A DNA stretch of 64,000 nucleotides from Prosthecobacter dejongeii. Its GTDB lineage: Bacteria > Verrucomicrobiota > Verrucomicrobiia > Verrucomicrobiales > Verrucomicrobiaceae. The position numbers and the translations under genes are program-made. A model generated the notes under the pieces. That model saw only the letters and a program-made list of their open reading frames with translations, was not told where the DNA came from and made no database searches. This document shows, in pieces, positions 16,884 through 25,751 of this stretch. Positions within the stretch are counted from its first letter, which is position 1, and each line of letters starts with the position of its first letter. The stretch lies in NCBI RefSeq assembly GCF_014203045.1, contig NZ_JACHIF010000004.1:166943-230942 (forward strand), read 5' to 3'.

Positions 16884-17450
16884 TTACACCGGGGTCGCTT
16901 TCACGGGTCTCGTAACGCGCAGCCAGAATAGAGCCGCGAGAAGGCCGAGCAAGCCGCCCAGGTAACTGGCATTGTGAATGTAACCCACACGGATAAAGGC
17001 CAGCGGGTCCTGTATGTTGTAGGAAATCAGCATGTCTTCCCAGGCCGGGAGGCGGGGATCTGCTAAAGATTTTGGAGCCCACTGCGCAGCCATCAGGGCC
17101 AGCGTGGCTGCGGCAATCATCATGCCCCCCACGCCCGAGGCACAACGACGGGCCGCCTGCGGCACCGACTCATGCGGCAGTGTGAGCCGAGCCATAAACC
17201 AAGCGGCGAAAAACCCCACCCACCAAGTGGCCAGAAAACCGATCTTCATCGCAGTGATGTGGATCGGGGCAGAGGGATCGAGGTAATAAAACTGCAGGAG
17301 CTTGAACTTCGTGAAATATTCCACCCCCAGTCGCAGCGTGATCTGATCGTGCACGATTCCGTAAAGGCCTGCGATGATGGAGCCGATGAGGCCAAAGACC
17401 AGCATCCAGCCAAATTGGCGTAACGTGAAGCGTGGATACAAAAGGTTCAT
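16884..17450 (-). CDS. Four-helix inner-membrane protein, unknown
   Basis: The protein has 188 residues. Four hydrophobic segments are visible (about residues 14-34, 68-88, 103-122 and 158-178), with a soluble loop between the first and second. An Arg-rich C-terminus (WLRVTRPVK) suggests that end is cytoplasmic. I recognise no family. It is the last gene of the dus-CxxC-amidase run, starting 20 nt after the amidase stop, so it is probably cotranscribed. Whether it acts in the cell envelope is inferred only from that neighbour. Confidence 0.75.
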   Translation of the reverse strand: MNLLYPRFTLRQFGWMLVFGLIGSIIAGLYGIVHDQITLRLGVEYFTKFKLLQFYYLDPSAPIHITAMKIGFLATWWVGFFAAWFMARLTLPHESVPQAARRCASGVGGMMIAAATLALMAAQWAPKSLADPRLPAWEDMLISYNIQDPLAFIRVGYIHNASYLGGLLGLLAALFWLRVTRPVKATPV

Positions 17451-17470
17451 TTAGTGGGCAGGGGCATCGC

Positions 17471-18187
17471 TCAGCCTCGGGCATCCCCAGCACGGCTAGG
17501 AGGTGCGTAGATCGGGCGTGGAATCGGGCCCATGCCCGCATCACCGTCGCGCGATTGATCGCGGATGGCACGGGCGATGGCTTCGGCTAACTTTTCACGG
17601 TAGGCAGAGGAAGCTGCAAGCTTGGCCTCACCGCTGTGGGTGAGGTAGCCGCATTCCACCAAAATGCAGGGGATGGTGGGATTGCGTGTCAGGCGCAGAC
17701 GACGGCGAACGAGGCCTGCATTGCCGGATTCATACGGTGCCACAGCCGAAAGATTCCTCTGCACGCGCTTTGCCAGCGCGTAGCTGTCGCTTCGCCAGTA
17801 ATAGGTCTCAGGCCCAGCGCGGCGGCGGTTGCCATAATTAAAGTGAATGCTGACCAGAACTGCATTCGGGTAGCGATTGGCGATCGAGACACGATTATCC
17901 AATTCCACGAAGCGATCTGACTCACGCATGAGCACTACCTTGTAGCTGGGCCATAGTTCAGAGCGCACTCGTTTAGCCACGTCTAAAGCCAGTTGTTTTT
18001 CTACAAGCCCACGGGCCTTAGCCCCTGAGTCTTTCCCGCCATGCCCAGCATCTACAATCACCGTGTTGAAACCTTGGGGGCCAGGGCGGTCACCGTAGGT
18101 GCTAGATCTCCCTTTTCCAGGTTGGCTTTGGCAGGAAGCCAGTAGGAGCAATAAACCGAAGGCGAACCTGGAAACGAAACGAGGCAT
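17471..18187 (-). CDS. N-acetylmuramoyl-L-alanine amidase, lipoprotein (Amidase_3)
   Basis: The protein has 238 residues. A signal peptide ends in LLLASC, a lipobox that would anchor it to a membrane. The Amidase_3 zinc and catalytic residues are all present: His in VIVDAGHGGKDSGA, Glu in GLVEKQLALDVAKRV, His in VLVSIHFN and Glu in ILVECGYLTHS. It should cleave the amide bond between MurNAc and L-Ala in peptidoglycan, in cell separation or remodelling. It lacks AMIN or SPOR targeting domains. The gene lies between the CxxC protein and a small membrane protein. Confidence 0.92.
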   Translation of the reverse strand: MPRFVSRFAFGLLLLLASCQSQPGKGRSSTYGDRPGPQGFNTVIVDAGHGGKDSGAKARGLVEKQLALDVAKRVRSELWPSYKVVLMRESDRFVELDNRVSIANRYPNAVLVSIHFNYGNRRRAGPETYYWRSDSYALAKRVQRNLSAVAPYESGNAGLVRRRLRLTRNPTIPCILVECGYLTHSGEAKLAASSAYREKLAEAIARAIRDQSRDGDAGMGPIPRPIYAPPSRAGDARG

Positions 18188-18217
18188 GAGTGTGATGACG
18201 CAAAGGGCGTGCCAAGG

Positions 18218-18769
18218 TTAAGCTCCGCCTTGTGCAGAGAAGACGGGCAGTGACTGTGGTGCAGTGACTTCTTCGATTTCGGGATATTCACCCTCGCTGG
18301 GAGGTCCGGGGAAATTTTCATCCACAAAGCGGCGCCAGGTATCGCGTGTCTTTACTGAAATGAGTTCCTGGATCCCATCTCCACACTGCCCACAGACCAT
18401 GATGCTGTGCAGAAGACTTGCTCCCTCACAGATGCCTGTGATGACGAAGTCATCCACCCCCTCTTCATTACGTGGCACTCCGCAAACAGAGCAGTGGTAG
18501 AGCCCACGATGCAGATCCACGTGCTCGTGTTGGTAGTCCGACAGACGCTTTTTGGATTCCTGGGAAAACTCTTCCATCATGGAGACTCGGCAATGGTCGC
18601 ACAGCGCATACTCCATCACGCACTCGCCTTTTTTATAGGCCTTGGAGATTTGAAATCCGCCCTGGTCATCTTCTAGTGTTTCACCACAACGTGTGCAGTG
18701 GCGAAAGGCACGCTCCTCGTATTCGCAATGCAGGTCCCGGGGAATAGGCGGGGGAATCTCGTCAGCCAT
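18218..18769 (-). CDS. Cys-rich CxxC (zinc-ribbon-like) protein, unknown
   Basis: The protein has 183 residues. Four pairs of metal-type cysteines occur: CTRCGE near the N-terminus, CDHC (about residue 57), CSVCGVPRNEEG (about 94) and CGQCGDG (about 127). This is enough for two zinc-ribbon-like sites. The protein is acidic, has no signal peptide or membrane segment, and is probably cytoplasmic. I recognise no named family. It sits 48 nt downstream of dus and 30 nt upstream of the amidase gene on the same strand. Confidence 0.75.
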   Translation of the reverse strand: MADEIPPPIPRDLHCEYEERAFRHCTRCGETLEDDQGGFQISKAYKKGECVMEYALCDHCRVSMMEEFSQESKKRLSDYQHEHVDLHRGLYHCSVCGVPRNEEGVDDFVITGICEGASLLHSIMVCGQCGDGIQELISVKTRDTWRRFVDENFPGPPSEGEYPEIEEVTAPQSLPVFSAQGGA

Positions 18770-18817
18770 GAACCCATCATGCGCTCAAAGTCAGCGTTTG
18801 CCAAGACCTATGACCGT

Positions 18818-19846
18818 TCAGTTGGTTTCCACAGGGACTTCATCATCCATGTCAGAGCGGCTGTTAAAGCGGTCGCTGTGAGTCAGGTACTCTGCCAAGA
18901 TGTCGTCCAGTTCCATCATGCTAGCGATTTGGCCGAAGCGCCCTCGCAAAAATTTACCTCCTGGAATGCAGCGTGTGTAGCTCATCAATCGAGAGCGCAT
19001 GGAGCGTACAATTTCAAACTCTCCTCCGCGTGTGCTGCGGGCCACGGCCAGTTCACAATGACGTCGCATGAGGGCAAAGCGCTGCTGCACCGTGGCTGGG
19101 GTGGCATGGGTGCCCGTAGAGAGATAATGCTTGGCCTCTTGGAAAACCCAGGGATTCGCCATCGCTGCACGGCCGATCATGATGCCCTTCACATTGGTCT
19201 GGGCTCGCCGCACTTCCACATCCATACCGCTGGTAATGTCTCCATTGCCAATGACGGGAATTTTGACTGCATCTGCCACTTGGCCGATGACGTCCCAGTC
19301 TGCCACACCTGTATAACCCTGGGCGCGGGTGCGACCATGGACGGTGATGGCCTGGATGCCGTTGTCCTCTAAAATGCGTGCGACTTCCACAGCGTTGATA
19401 TTTTCCGCATCCCAGCCGATGCGCATCTTGGCAGTAACCGGGATAGGCACTGCCTTGGCCACTTCGCGCGCGACTTCGGCCAGCAGCGGACAGTTTTTCA
19501 GCAACGACGAACCGCCATTTTTAGACACCACTTTGTTCACGGGGCAACCAAAGTTGATGTCAATGAAGTCCGGCTGCTTCCAGTCAATGACCTTCCGGGC
19601 AGCCTCGCCCATTCTCACGCCATCGGCGCCGAAAAGCTGGACCCCTAACGGCCGCTGGCCATCATCAAAGTCCGTGTAATGACGGGTGCGATCATCCCGC
19701 TGTAAAATGCCCTCGGCACTCACAAATTCAGTGACCATGACATCGGCACCCATCTCCTTACACATGCCACGGAAGGTCACGTCTGTGACTCCTGCCATGG
19801 GGGCTAAGTAGAGGGGAAATTGATCGCTATGCAGCCAAGGGAGCAT
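18818..19846 (-). CDS. tRNA-dihydrouridine synthase (DusB-like)
   Basis: The protein has 342 residues. The FMN-binding TIM barrel begins with LYLAPMAGVTD. The catalytic cysteine is in DINFGCPVNKVV, with SKNGGSSLL following, then VTAKMRIGW, ITVHGRTRAQGY and VIGNGDI, all standard Dus elements. It reduces specific uridines of tRNA to dihydrouridine with NADPH. The sequence style is nearest DusB. It is the first gene of a four-gene minus-strand run and is divergent from the unknown gene at 19931. Confidence 0.93.
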   Translation of the reverse strand: MLPWLHSDQFPLYLAPMAGVTDVTFRGMCKEMGADVMVTEFVSAEGILQRDDRTRHYTDFDDGQRPLGVQLFGADGVRMGEAARKVIDWKQPDFIDINFGCPVNKVVSKNGGSSLLKNCPLLAEVAREVAKAVPIPVTAKMRIGWDAENINAVEVARILEDNGIQAITVHGRTRAQGYTGVADWDVIGQVADAVKIPVIGNGDITSGMDVEVRRAQTNVKGIMIGRAAMANPWVFQEAKHYLSTGTHATPATVQQRFALMRRHCELAVARSTRGGEFEIVRSMRSRLMSYTRCIPGGKFLRGRFGQIASMMELDDILAEYLTHSDRFNSRSDMDDEVPVETN

Positions 19847-19930
19847 CGCGTAGAATAACCGAAGGAATGTCCGGGAGCAAGGTTCGTGCTTGATAACCCG
19901 CTGGCTCTGGCATGAAAGTGATCTTTGAAA

Positions 19931-21517
19931 ATGGAATCCAACTCGAAATCTAGCCCTGAAAACGCATCCACAGCGCTGGGGGATTTGTCTCTAGAGCCAG
20001 GGGCTTTAGATTTCGCGGTCGAAAAACCGACGGGATCTCCGTTTTCTCCACCGCCGGGAAACACCTCACTGCCAGATCCCGAAGTGGTGAAAACAGGAGC
20101 TGAGTTTGGCATGACTCGTTTTTGTGAGCAGTCATTTATCAACCCTGACTCTGCCCGGCAAGGGAGCCAAGCGCTCCTGCGGGCTTTTGATGACAGTGGT
20201 CTTTGGCTGGCCAGTCTGGTGCAGCCTGCGCATTTGGTTGCGGAGTTGCGCCAGCAATGCTGTTTGCTCACCCGCGTAGTCGTCACTCAATGGACGCGCC
20301 AGGGAGAAACCCATAAATTGGTACGGCTAGCGGAGGCTTTGCTCGAAGCTCAGCCGCCTGTTCTTTCCCATGAAGCCGGGCAAATCATGGCACTGATGGC
20401 CAGTTTACTAGGCGTGTTGCGTCCTGGGCAGGCCCCTCGTTGGCTGGAGTCCAGCCGCCCACTCTTGCGGGATTCGGTGGATCCTCATTTACTGAAGGAA
20501 GCCGCTCAGTGGGTCAGTGTAGGTCAATTGTTAGCATCCGTTCCTCAAGAAGATCGGCATTTTTGGAACCGTCGTTTACGGGAGCCTGAAGATGATTGGG
20601 AATGGGACAGTCACGAAGCTTTGGAGGCGCTGCAGAGGTTGATTCCGCTGCTCCCTGCCCAACATGAAACATTGCCTCTTTTCCAGGCCGTGATTCCACG
20701 CTGCTGGTGGGCACTTTGGCGTTCTCAGCAGACTGTAACTGTGCCAGTCTCCGCCCCGCAAAAGGTTGTCGGGGCACGGTCTTTATCCACCTTTGGTCTG
20801 GGGTTGGTCTCTGGCGTCGGCTGCATGATGTTGGCTGGCTGGTGGATCCTCTACCGGTTACCGCTACCTGAATGGGTTTATTTTGCGGAGTCTCAGCAGG
20901 CAGTGGCCGAAATTTCCACCAAACCAGCTCTGCCACCGGCTGTATCTTCCCCACCTGTGTTTTCTTTTCATGCCGTGGAACCGCAGGTTAAACCCCTGAT
21001 AACCTCAAGTGAGGAGGCTGTAGGGAAGGAGTCGAATCCCGTCAAAATCGCGAGTGTTAAAAGACCTGAAGCACCTGCCACTTCCACCATTGTCCATAAG
21101 GCGATGTCTTCTGCCATGCAGTCACGCCTCGCCGTAGCGGCAAAAATCGCCAGTGCCATGCCTGATCTTTCCCGTCTGCATAGCCTAGTGAAAAGTGGCA
21201 GTCTGCGGGAGGCGACCCCTCATGTCCAAGGCCGCACCATGGTGGCTTCTCAGGGGAGTCGCCAGCATCGGGCTTTGCTTCGCTGGTTGATGCTAGATCC
21301 ACCACTAAATTCTGAAGTTCGTGAACTGGTCGGGAAAACCGCTGTCCGAACTTTGGATTCTAAGGAGATGTATGAGACTCTGCGGCTCTGCCTGCATGAA
21401 GACTCCCCTAACCTACTCGAGGCCCGCGAATGTGCCTCTTTGCTGCTGGCTTTACGGGCTGAAGGACTCAACGAAACGGAGCGTCAAATGCTCACGGCTG
21501 CTTCTTTGGAAAAGTAG
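19931..21517 (+). CDS. Unknown single-pass membrane protein
   Basis: The protein has 528 residues from the ATG at 19931; a TTG six nt upstream is a weaker start. A Pro/Ser-rich N-terminus is followed by a Trp/Leu-rich helical region (about 60-275), one clear membrane helix (LGLVSGVGCMMLAGWWILY, near residue 300), a Pro/Val-rich linker and a helical C-terminal region (about 400-528). The arrangement, a cytoplasmic domain, one helix and an outer domain on a linker, resembles a signalling or scaffold protein. I recognise no catalytic motif or family. It is convergent with the TonB receptor gene and divergent from dus. Confidence 0.75.
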   Translation: MESNSKSSPENASTALGDLSLEPGALDFAVEKPTGSPFSPPPGNTSLPDPEVVKTGAEFGMTRFCEQSFINPDSARQGSQALLRAFDDSGLWLASLVQPAHLVAELRQQCCLLTRVVVTQWTRQGETHKLVRLAEALLEAQPPVLSHEAGQIMALMASLLGVLRPGQAPRWLESSRPLLRDSVDPHLLKEAAQWVSVGQLLASVPQEDRHFWNRRLREPEDDWEWDSHEALEALQRLIPLLPAQHETLPLFQAVIPRCWWALWRSQQTVTVPVSAPQKVVGARSLSTFGLGLVSGVGCMMLAGWWILYRLPLPEWVYFAESQQAVAEISTKPALPPAVSSPPVFSFHAVEPQVKPLITSSEEAVGKESNPVKIASVKRPEAPATSTIVHKAMSSAMQSRLAVAAKIASAMPDLSRLHSLVKSGSLREATPHVQGRTMVASQGSRQHRALLRWLMLDPPLNSEVRELVGKTAVRTLDSKEMYETLRLCLHEDSPNLLEARECASLLLALRAEGLNETERQMLTAASLEK

Positions 21518-21547
21518 TCAGGTGGAATAAGGTGACTTGTCCCCCCA

Positions 21548-21578
21548 TAAAAAAGGTGCCTGCTCTCACAGGCACCTT
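21548..21578 (-). terminator. Rho-independent terminator of the TonB receptor gene
   Basis: On the minus strand, a 10-bp perfect stem (21578-21569 and 21562-21553) with a 6-nt loop runs directly into a T-rich tail. It lies 23 nt past the receptor stop codon and also separates that gene from the convergent unknown gene. Confidence 0.93.
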
Positions 21579-21600
21579 GGGAAATTTCACGAAATGGATC

Positions 21601-23736
21601 TTAAAACTGGAAAGACCCACCCACGTAAAAATTACGGCCGTACCCGGGATCAATCCCGTCGTTGCGAACTCGTGAGTAGTAGCTTTCGTCGAAGACATTG
21701 TTCAGGCCTGCCATGGCGGTGAAGTTTTTGGTCACTTTCACTTCGGCGGTCAAATCCCATGTCATGTAGCCTGGGATGAAGCGATTGGCTGTCTGGGCAT
21801 CATCGGCGAAATGGTCATCCACAAAGGTTCCCAGAAAGGAAATTTTAACCTTGTTCTTCAAGTTGTAGATCAAGCCAGTGCGAATGATGTATTCGGGGGC
21901 ATATTGAGGGGTAGCCCCGTCATTTGGACCACCGTAAAGCTTGGCCTGTAGGAGGGTGGCATTGGCATACACATTCAGGGAACCGATACGCTCGACGTTA
22001 TTCGTTCCGTTGAGTTGATCTGCCAGACCGATAACGTCCACCTGCATGGCTCCATCCCACCCGTAGTTGATGCTGCGTCCGACACTGCGCAGAACATTGC
22101 CATTGAGCCCAAATCGGTTATCCAAATCCACCAGGAAAAGGCTAGTGTCATAGGTGATCCAGGTGCGGGGAGTGCCGCGGTATCCTATTTCGTAGTTCCA
22201 GCCTACGCTCGGGCCTGCATCAGTGGTGGTCACGCCTGTTTCTGCCACGATCGCCTCACTGAAAACGGTGGTGCGGTAGCTCTGAGATACGTTGGCATAC
22301 AATTCCGTGTCACTGCCTAGATCATAGGAAATTCCCAAGCCGAACAAAGGCTGGGCTTCGAAATCCGCACGGGCTGCTTCACTGGTCAGCGCACCTGTTG
22401 CCGGATTGTAGTTCTGCACATTGACGGACTGATTGATCATCTCCATGCGGAAGCCTGGAGTGATGGATAATTTGCCAAAGGTGAATTTGTTTTCGACAAA
22501 CAGAGAGCCATAAACGGTCTCACGCAGGGAATCTTGAGTGGTGATGCCATTGTCAGCATCTGGCTCAAAGCCGCGCTGATCTTGGCGCGGAGACGTCAGG
22601 TAATAAAACTGCATGCCAGCCGCCAGGGTGTGGGTATTTCCCCAGGCTTCCCAGTCGTGGCGGACGCGAGGCTCAAAGCCGAAGGTGTAAAATTCCTGGT
22701 TTTCGATCGAGTTGGTCGAGGCATTGGCGCCAGTCGGCAAGGTGCCAAAACCGCCCCCGCGCTGGCGTTTGCTCCAGCGTTGATAATAGCCCGCCCAGGA
22801 CTTCACACTCAGCTCCGTACCTGGTTGGAAGGTGTGCTGGAGCTCCAGAGTGCCTGCGTAACGCTTCAGACGGAATTGATCGTTAAATCGGGTCGTTTTG
22901 TCCGGGTTCTTGGCGAAATCAGAAGCTGTCAGCCCTCCTGGTTCGCCATGTTCTTCCTCATAACCATCGAAACCAAAAATGAGGCGCGTATCGGCATCAA
23001 TGTCCCATGCTAGTTTAAAGTGCCCTCCGTCCAGTCGGTAGTCACTGTTGGCCTCCCGGAAGCCGTTCGATTCCCGGTGATTGAAGTAGCCGTAGTAGCC
23101 TAGGCTCCCCAAGGTGCCATCCACTGCCGTATAGCTGGAGAACAGATCATCCGAACCCACAATGTTTTGAGTCCGGAAAGAAAACGGGGACTCTCGATTG
23201 GGCATGTACGTGATGTAATTGAGGGCACCCCCAGGTTGCGGACCATACATGAGGGAACCTCCTCCACGGATGAATTCGATGCGGTCCACTGTATCCAAGG
23301 GCGGTGTGTAGTATGCTTCAGGATAACCAAAAGGATCCGCATGAATCGGGATGCCGTCTTTTAACACCTGCATGAACTGCATGCGGTGAGGCTCTCCGAT
23401 CCCGCGATAGCCCAGGCTGACGAGAGGCGTGGTTTCCTCTGAGAAGAGCAGGCCCGGCGTCAAGGCCAGCGCTTGGCGGTAGTTATTGGCCTGCACTTTC
23501 GGCAGCGCATCCAGATCAATCACCGTCGCTCTTTTACCTGCAAAAACTTTGGTTCCCTCTACTGGGGCCAAGAAGGGATTTTGAATGACCGAATCACCCT
23601 CGGCCTCGCCATAAACCGTGATTTCTTCCAGCACGGGTGCATCTGAGGTAGATTGCCCTTGTGGGCTAACGGTCTGGGAAAAAGCGCTTGTGCTCCCGAC
23701 GAGAAGTAAGGCGGATAGTCGATAAAGTCGTTTCAT
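21601..23736 (-). CDS. TonB-dependent outer membrane receptor (FecA-like)
   Basis: The protein has 711 residues. A signal peptide ends near SAFSQ. A TonB-box-like EEITVYGE precedes a plug domain (about residues 50-170, with VLKDGIPIHADPFG and VDRIEFIRGGGSLMYGPQPGGALNYIT), then a 22-strand-type barrel ending in the expected aromatic residue (GGSFQF). It resembles ferric-siderophore or Fe-dicitrate receptors, importing an iron chelate or similar ligand with TonB-ExbBD energy. No ABC importer or FecR/FecI genes are adjacent. The next gene upstream, transcribed the same way, makes siroheme/heme precursors, which loosely fits iron-porphyrin metabolism. Confidence 0.92.
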   Translation of the reverse strand: MKRLYRLSALLLVGSTSAFSQTVSPQGQSTSDAPVLEEITVYGEAEGDSVIQNPFLAPVEGTKVFAGKRATVIDLDALPKVQANNYRQALALTPGLLFSEETTPLVSLGYRGIGEPHRMQFMQVLKDGIPIHADPFGYPEAYYTPPLDTVDRIEFIRGGGSLMYGPQPGGALNYITYMPNRESPFSFRTQNIVGSDDLFSSYTAVDGTLGSLGYYGYFNHRESNGFREANSDYRLDGGHFKLAWDIDADTRLIFGFDGYEEEHGEPGGLTASDFAKNPDKTTRFNDQFRLKRYAGTLELQHTFQPGTELSVKSWAGYYQRWSKRQRGGGFGTLPTGANASTNSIENQEFYTFGFEPRVRHDWEAWGNTHTLAAGMQFYYLTSPRQDQRGFEPDADNGITTQDSLRETVYGSLFVENKFTFGKLSITPGFRMEMINQSVNVQNYNPATGALTSEAARADFEAQPLFGLGISYDLGSDTELYANVSQSYRTTVFSEAIVAETGVTTTDAGPSVGWNYEIGYRGTPRTWITYDTSLFLVDLDNRFGLNGNVLRSVGRSINYGWDGAMQVDVIGLADQLNGTNNVERIGSLNVYANATLLQAKLYGGPNDGATPQYAPEYIIRTGLIYNLKNKVKISFLGTFVDDHFADDAQTANRFIPGYMTWDLTAEVKVTKNFTAMAGLNNVFDESYYSRVRNDGIDPGYGRNFYVGGSFQF

Positions 23737-23756
23737 TTGGGGATGGTCGGCATCTC

Positions 23757-23779
23757 ATGCGACTGAGAAGCGGTCGCAT
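23757..23779. promoter_or_regulatory. Inverted repeat upstream of the TonB receptor
   Basis: ATGCGAC and its exact complement GTCGCAT are 9 bp apart, 21 bp upstream of the receptor start. A second, imperfect TTGCGA...TCGCA element lies near 23826-23844. Neither looks like a Fur box. They may bind an unidentified regulator of receptor expression. Confidence 0.35.
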
Positions 23780-23849
23780 TTTGTTCGTGCGGATGGTGGC
23801 AATGGATTAAAAACGCGCAAGTGAATTGTGCGAATGCGTCGCAATAACT

Positions 23850-23880
23850 AAAACGGGGCACCTGATGCCAGGTGCCCCGT
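23850..23880 (-). terminator. Rho-independent terminator of cobA-hemD
   Basis: On the minus strand, a perfect 12-bp GC-rich stem (23880-23869 and 23864-23853) with a 4-nt loop is followed by a short T-run. It starts 16 nt after the CobA-HemD stop codon. Confidence 0.93.
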
Positions 23881-23896
23881 TGAGGTGTTAACGCGG

Positions 23897-25426
23897 TTAC
23901 TTCAAAGCTTTCAACACGGCCGCCACGAGGCCTGGAATGGTATTCGTTTCAGCCTCCACATTCACCGTCAGCCCACGTTTGCGGGCAGCTTCAGAGGTGA
24001 TCGGGCCGATGCTTGCCACCTGAATATCAGCGGGCAGGGGAATATTTAGGTCCAGGAAGCACTCCACGGTGCTCGCGCTCGTGAAGGTGATCATATCTGC
24101 GCCTTCGGCCACAAGCCGTGCGATGGCTTCCAGGTTGTCATCCTTCTCCGGAACGGTGCGGTAGGCGATGGCTTCATCCACGATCGCACCTAAGCCTGTC
24201 AGTTCATTGGCAATCACCTCACGTGTTTCTTCACCACGGACCCACAGAACATTGACATTTTCCATGTTCTGAAAGTCTTTGAAGGCAGCGACCAAGCCTT
24301 CTGCCACAAAATTCTTTTCTGGCATCAAGTCCACCGCCAGATGGTGCTCCTTCACTTTCTCTGCCGTGCCAGGGCCTACCACAGCAATGCGCACACCACC
24401 AATGCTGCGAGCATCATTGTAGATTTTGTAAAACATCTTAAAGAAAGCCTCCACAGCATTTGGACTGGTGAAAACCAGCCACTCATAAGTGTGGCAATCC
24501 TGGACGAGCTCCCCAAAGGCCATCAAATTATGCGGTTCTTCGATGCGAATGGTGGGTAGTTCGATCACATCGGCACCCAATATCCGCAGTTTTTTACTCA
24601 ATGCGCCGATCTGTTGTCTTGTGCGGGTGACCACCACGCGCTTGCCAAACAAAGGCCGATTTTCAAACCAATTGATGTTCTTCCGCTCCTTCACCACATC
24701 GCCTACGACGGCCACCGCCGGAGCTTTGAATCCAGCCTCCTTTACCTTGGCTGCCATGGTGCCCAATGTGGCGATCAGCGTTTGCTGTCGGCCATGAGTG
24801 GCCCAGCGAACCAAAGCCATAGGCGTTTCTGGATTCGCTCCATTTTCGATGAATTTCCCCGTGATTTCTTCCATGCGCTCCACGCCCATGAGGAAAACTT
24901 TGGTGCCATCTGCCTTCGCCAGCTTCGCATAGTCCAGGCTCGTTTCTTCTTTGGTGGGGTCTTCGTGGCCTGTGAAAATCGTCAGTTGGCTGCAATGGTC
25001 TCGGTGCGTCACGGGAATGCCCGCGTAAGCAGGCCCTGCGATAGCGCTAGTAATCCCAGGCACGATCTCAAAAGCCACACCCGCTTCAGCCAGCTCAGCC
25101 GCTTCTTCCGCTCCACGTCCAAATAAAACTGGGTCTCCACCTTTCAATCGCGTCACCACTTTCCCCTCACGGGTGAGTTTGACGATCAATTCATTGATTT
25201 GGTCTTGAGTCAGCGTGTGATCTTTGGCCTTTTTGCCCACATAGATCCGCTCCGTTCCAGGGCGCGCATACCGCAGGAACTCTGGATTGCACAGGTAATC
25301 ATAGACGAGAACGTCAGCGACCTCGATGCACTCTTTACCTTTGATCGTCAGCAGGCCGGGATCTCCCGGGCCAGCGCCAACGAGGTAACAGATGCCTGGG
25401 GAAGAAGGTGCAGATGATTTTGACAT
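23897..25426 (-). CDS. cobA-hemD: Fused uroporphyrinogen-III C-methyltransferase / uroporphyrinogen-III synthase
   Basis: The protein has 509 residues from the ATG at 25426. A longer start at 25483 would read toward the SRP RNA gene and is rejected. Residues about 10-250 are a SUMT/CobA domain: YLVGAGPGDPGLLTIKG, VVTRLKGGDPVLFGRGAEE and GITSAIAGPAYAGIPVTHRD. Residues about 260-505 are a HemD domain (GKRVVVTRTRQQ near its start, DMITFTSASTVECF near its end). The protein makes uroporphyrinogen III and methylates it twice to precorrin-2, the entry to siroheme and cobalamin. Such fusions occur in several phyla. Its own terminator makes it monocistronic. Confidence 0.95.
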   Translation of the reverse strand: MSKSSAPSSPGICYLVGAGPGDPGLLTIKGKECIEVADVLVYDYLCNPEFLRYARPGTERIYVGKKAKDHTLTQDQINELIVKLTREGKVVTRLKGGDPVLFGRGAEEAAELAEAGVAFEIVPGITSAIAGPAYAGIPVTHRDHCSQLTIFTGHEDPTKEETSLDYAKLAKADGTKVFLMGVERMEEITGKFIENGANPETPMALVRWATHGRQQTLIATLGTMAAKVKEAGFKAPAVAVVGDVVKERKNINWFENRPLFGKRVVVTRTRQQIGALSKKLRILGADVIELPTIRIEEPHNLMAFGELVQDCHTYEWLVFTSPNAVEAFFKMFYKIYNDARSIGGVRIAVVGPGTAEKVKEHHLAVDLMPEKNFVAEGLVAAFKDFQNMENVNVLWVRGEETREVIANELTGLGAIVDEAIAYRTVPEKDDNLEAIARLVAEGADMITFTSASTVECFLDLNIPLPADIQVASIGPITSEAARKRGLTVNVEAETNTIPGLVAAVLKALK

Positions 25427-25498
25427 GATGAGAAAGGGGCTACGACTGTGGCGAGCCTGCCGCACATGGCAACTCCCGCTCAATCGTGGAGCAAAGGA

Positions 25499-25592
25499 GT
25501 GTCAGGGAACCGCAGCATGGACAGGCATGCTGCCGTTGCTTCCGTCAGGACCTGGCGGGATTCACAAGCTGGACATCCGCGGCCCCTGACAC
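25499..25592 (-). ncRNA. ffs: Bacterial small signal recognition particle RNA (4.5S-type)
   Basis: On the minus strand a roughly 94-nt element opens with GTGTCAGGG and closes with its exact complement CCCTGACAC, forming the terminal helix. Its middle holds the SRP helix-8 signature CCAGGTCC-TGAC-GGAAGCA: conserved AGGUCC on the 5' side and GGAAGCA on the 3' side of the apical loop. The loop is UGAC, of the URRC type, instead of the GGAA found in E. coli. The RNA binds Ffh for co-translational targeting; the receptor gene ftsY is also in this window (52139). It sits 73 nt upstream of cobA-hemD on the same strand. The exact ends are inferred from the pairing. Confidence 0.87.
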
Positions 25593-25598
25593 TTTTGG

Positions 25599-25625
25599 AT
25601 TAGTGCAAAGAAAGCACTTCGACAA
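25599..25625 (-). promoter_or_regulatory. Candidate promoter of the SRP RNA gene
   Basis: On the minus strand TTGTCG (25625-25620) and ACTAAT (25604-25599) are separated by 15 bp, placing a start about 7 nt after the -10, exactly at the predicted RNA 5' end at 25592. The spacer is shorter than ideal. Confidence 0.4.
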
Positions 25626-25751
25626 GCAGCAAAAGAGATCTTTCTCAGATAAAAATCACATGAAATGCCCAGATGTGAAAAATGGTGTTGTCGAAAAAGC
25701 ACAGATTCGGTAGAAGACGGGACTTAATTCACATTTCCCAACAACAATATC

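Noticed and set aside
23737-23850. Cobalamin or other riboswitch in front of the TonB receptor
   Set aside because: The leader is only about 110 nt, lacks a B12-box-like sequence and has just short inverted repeats.
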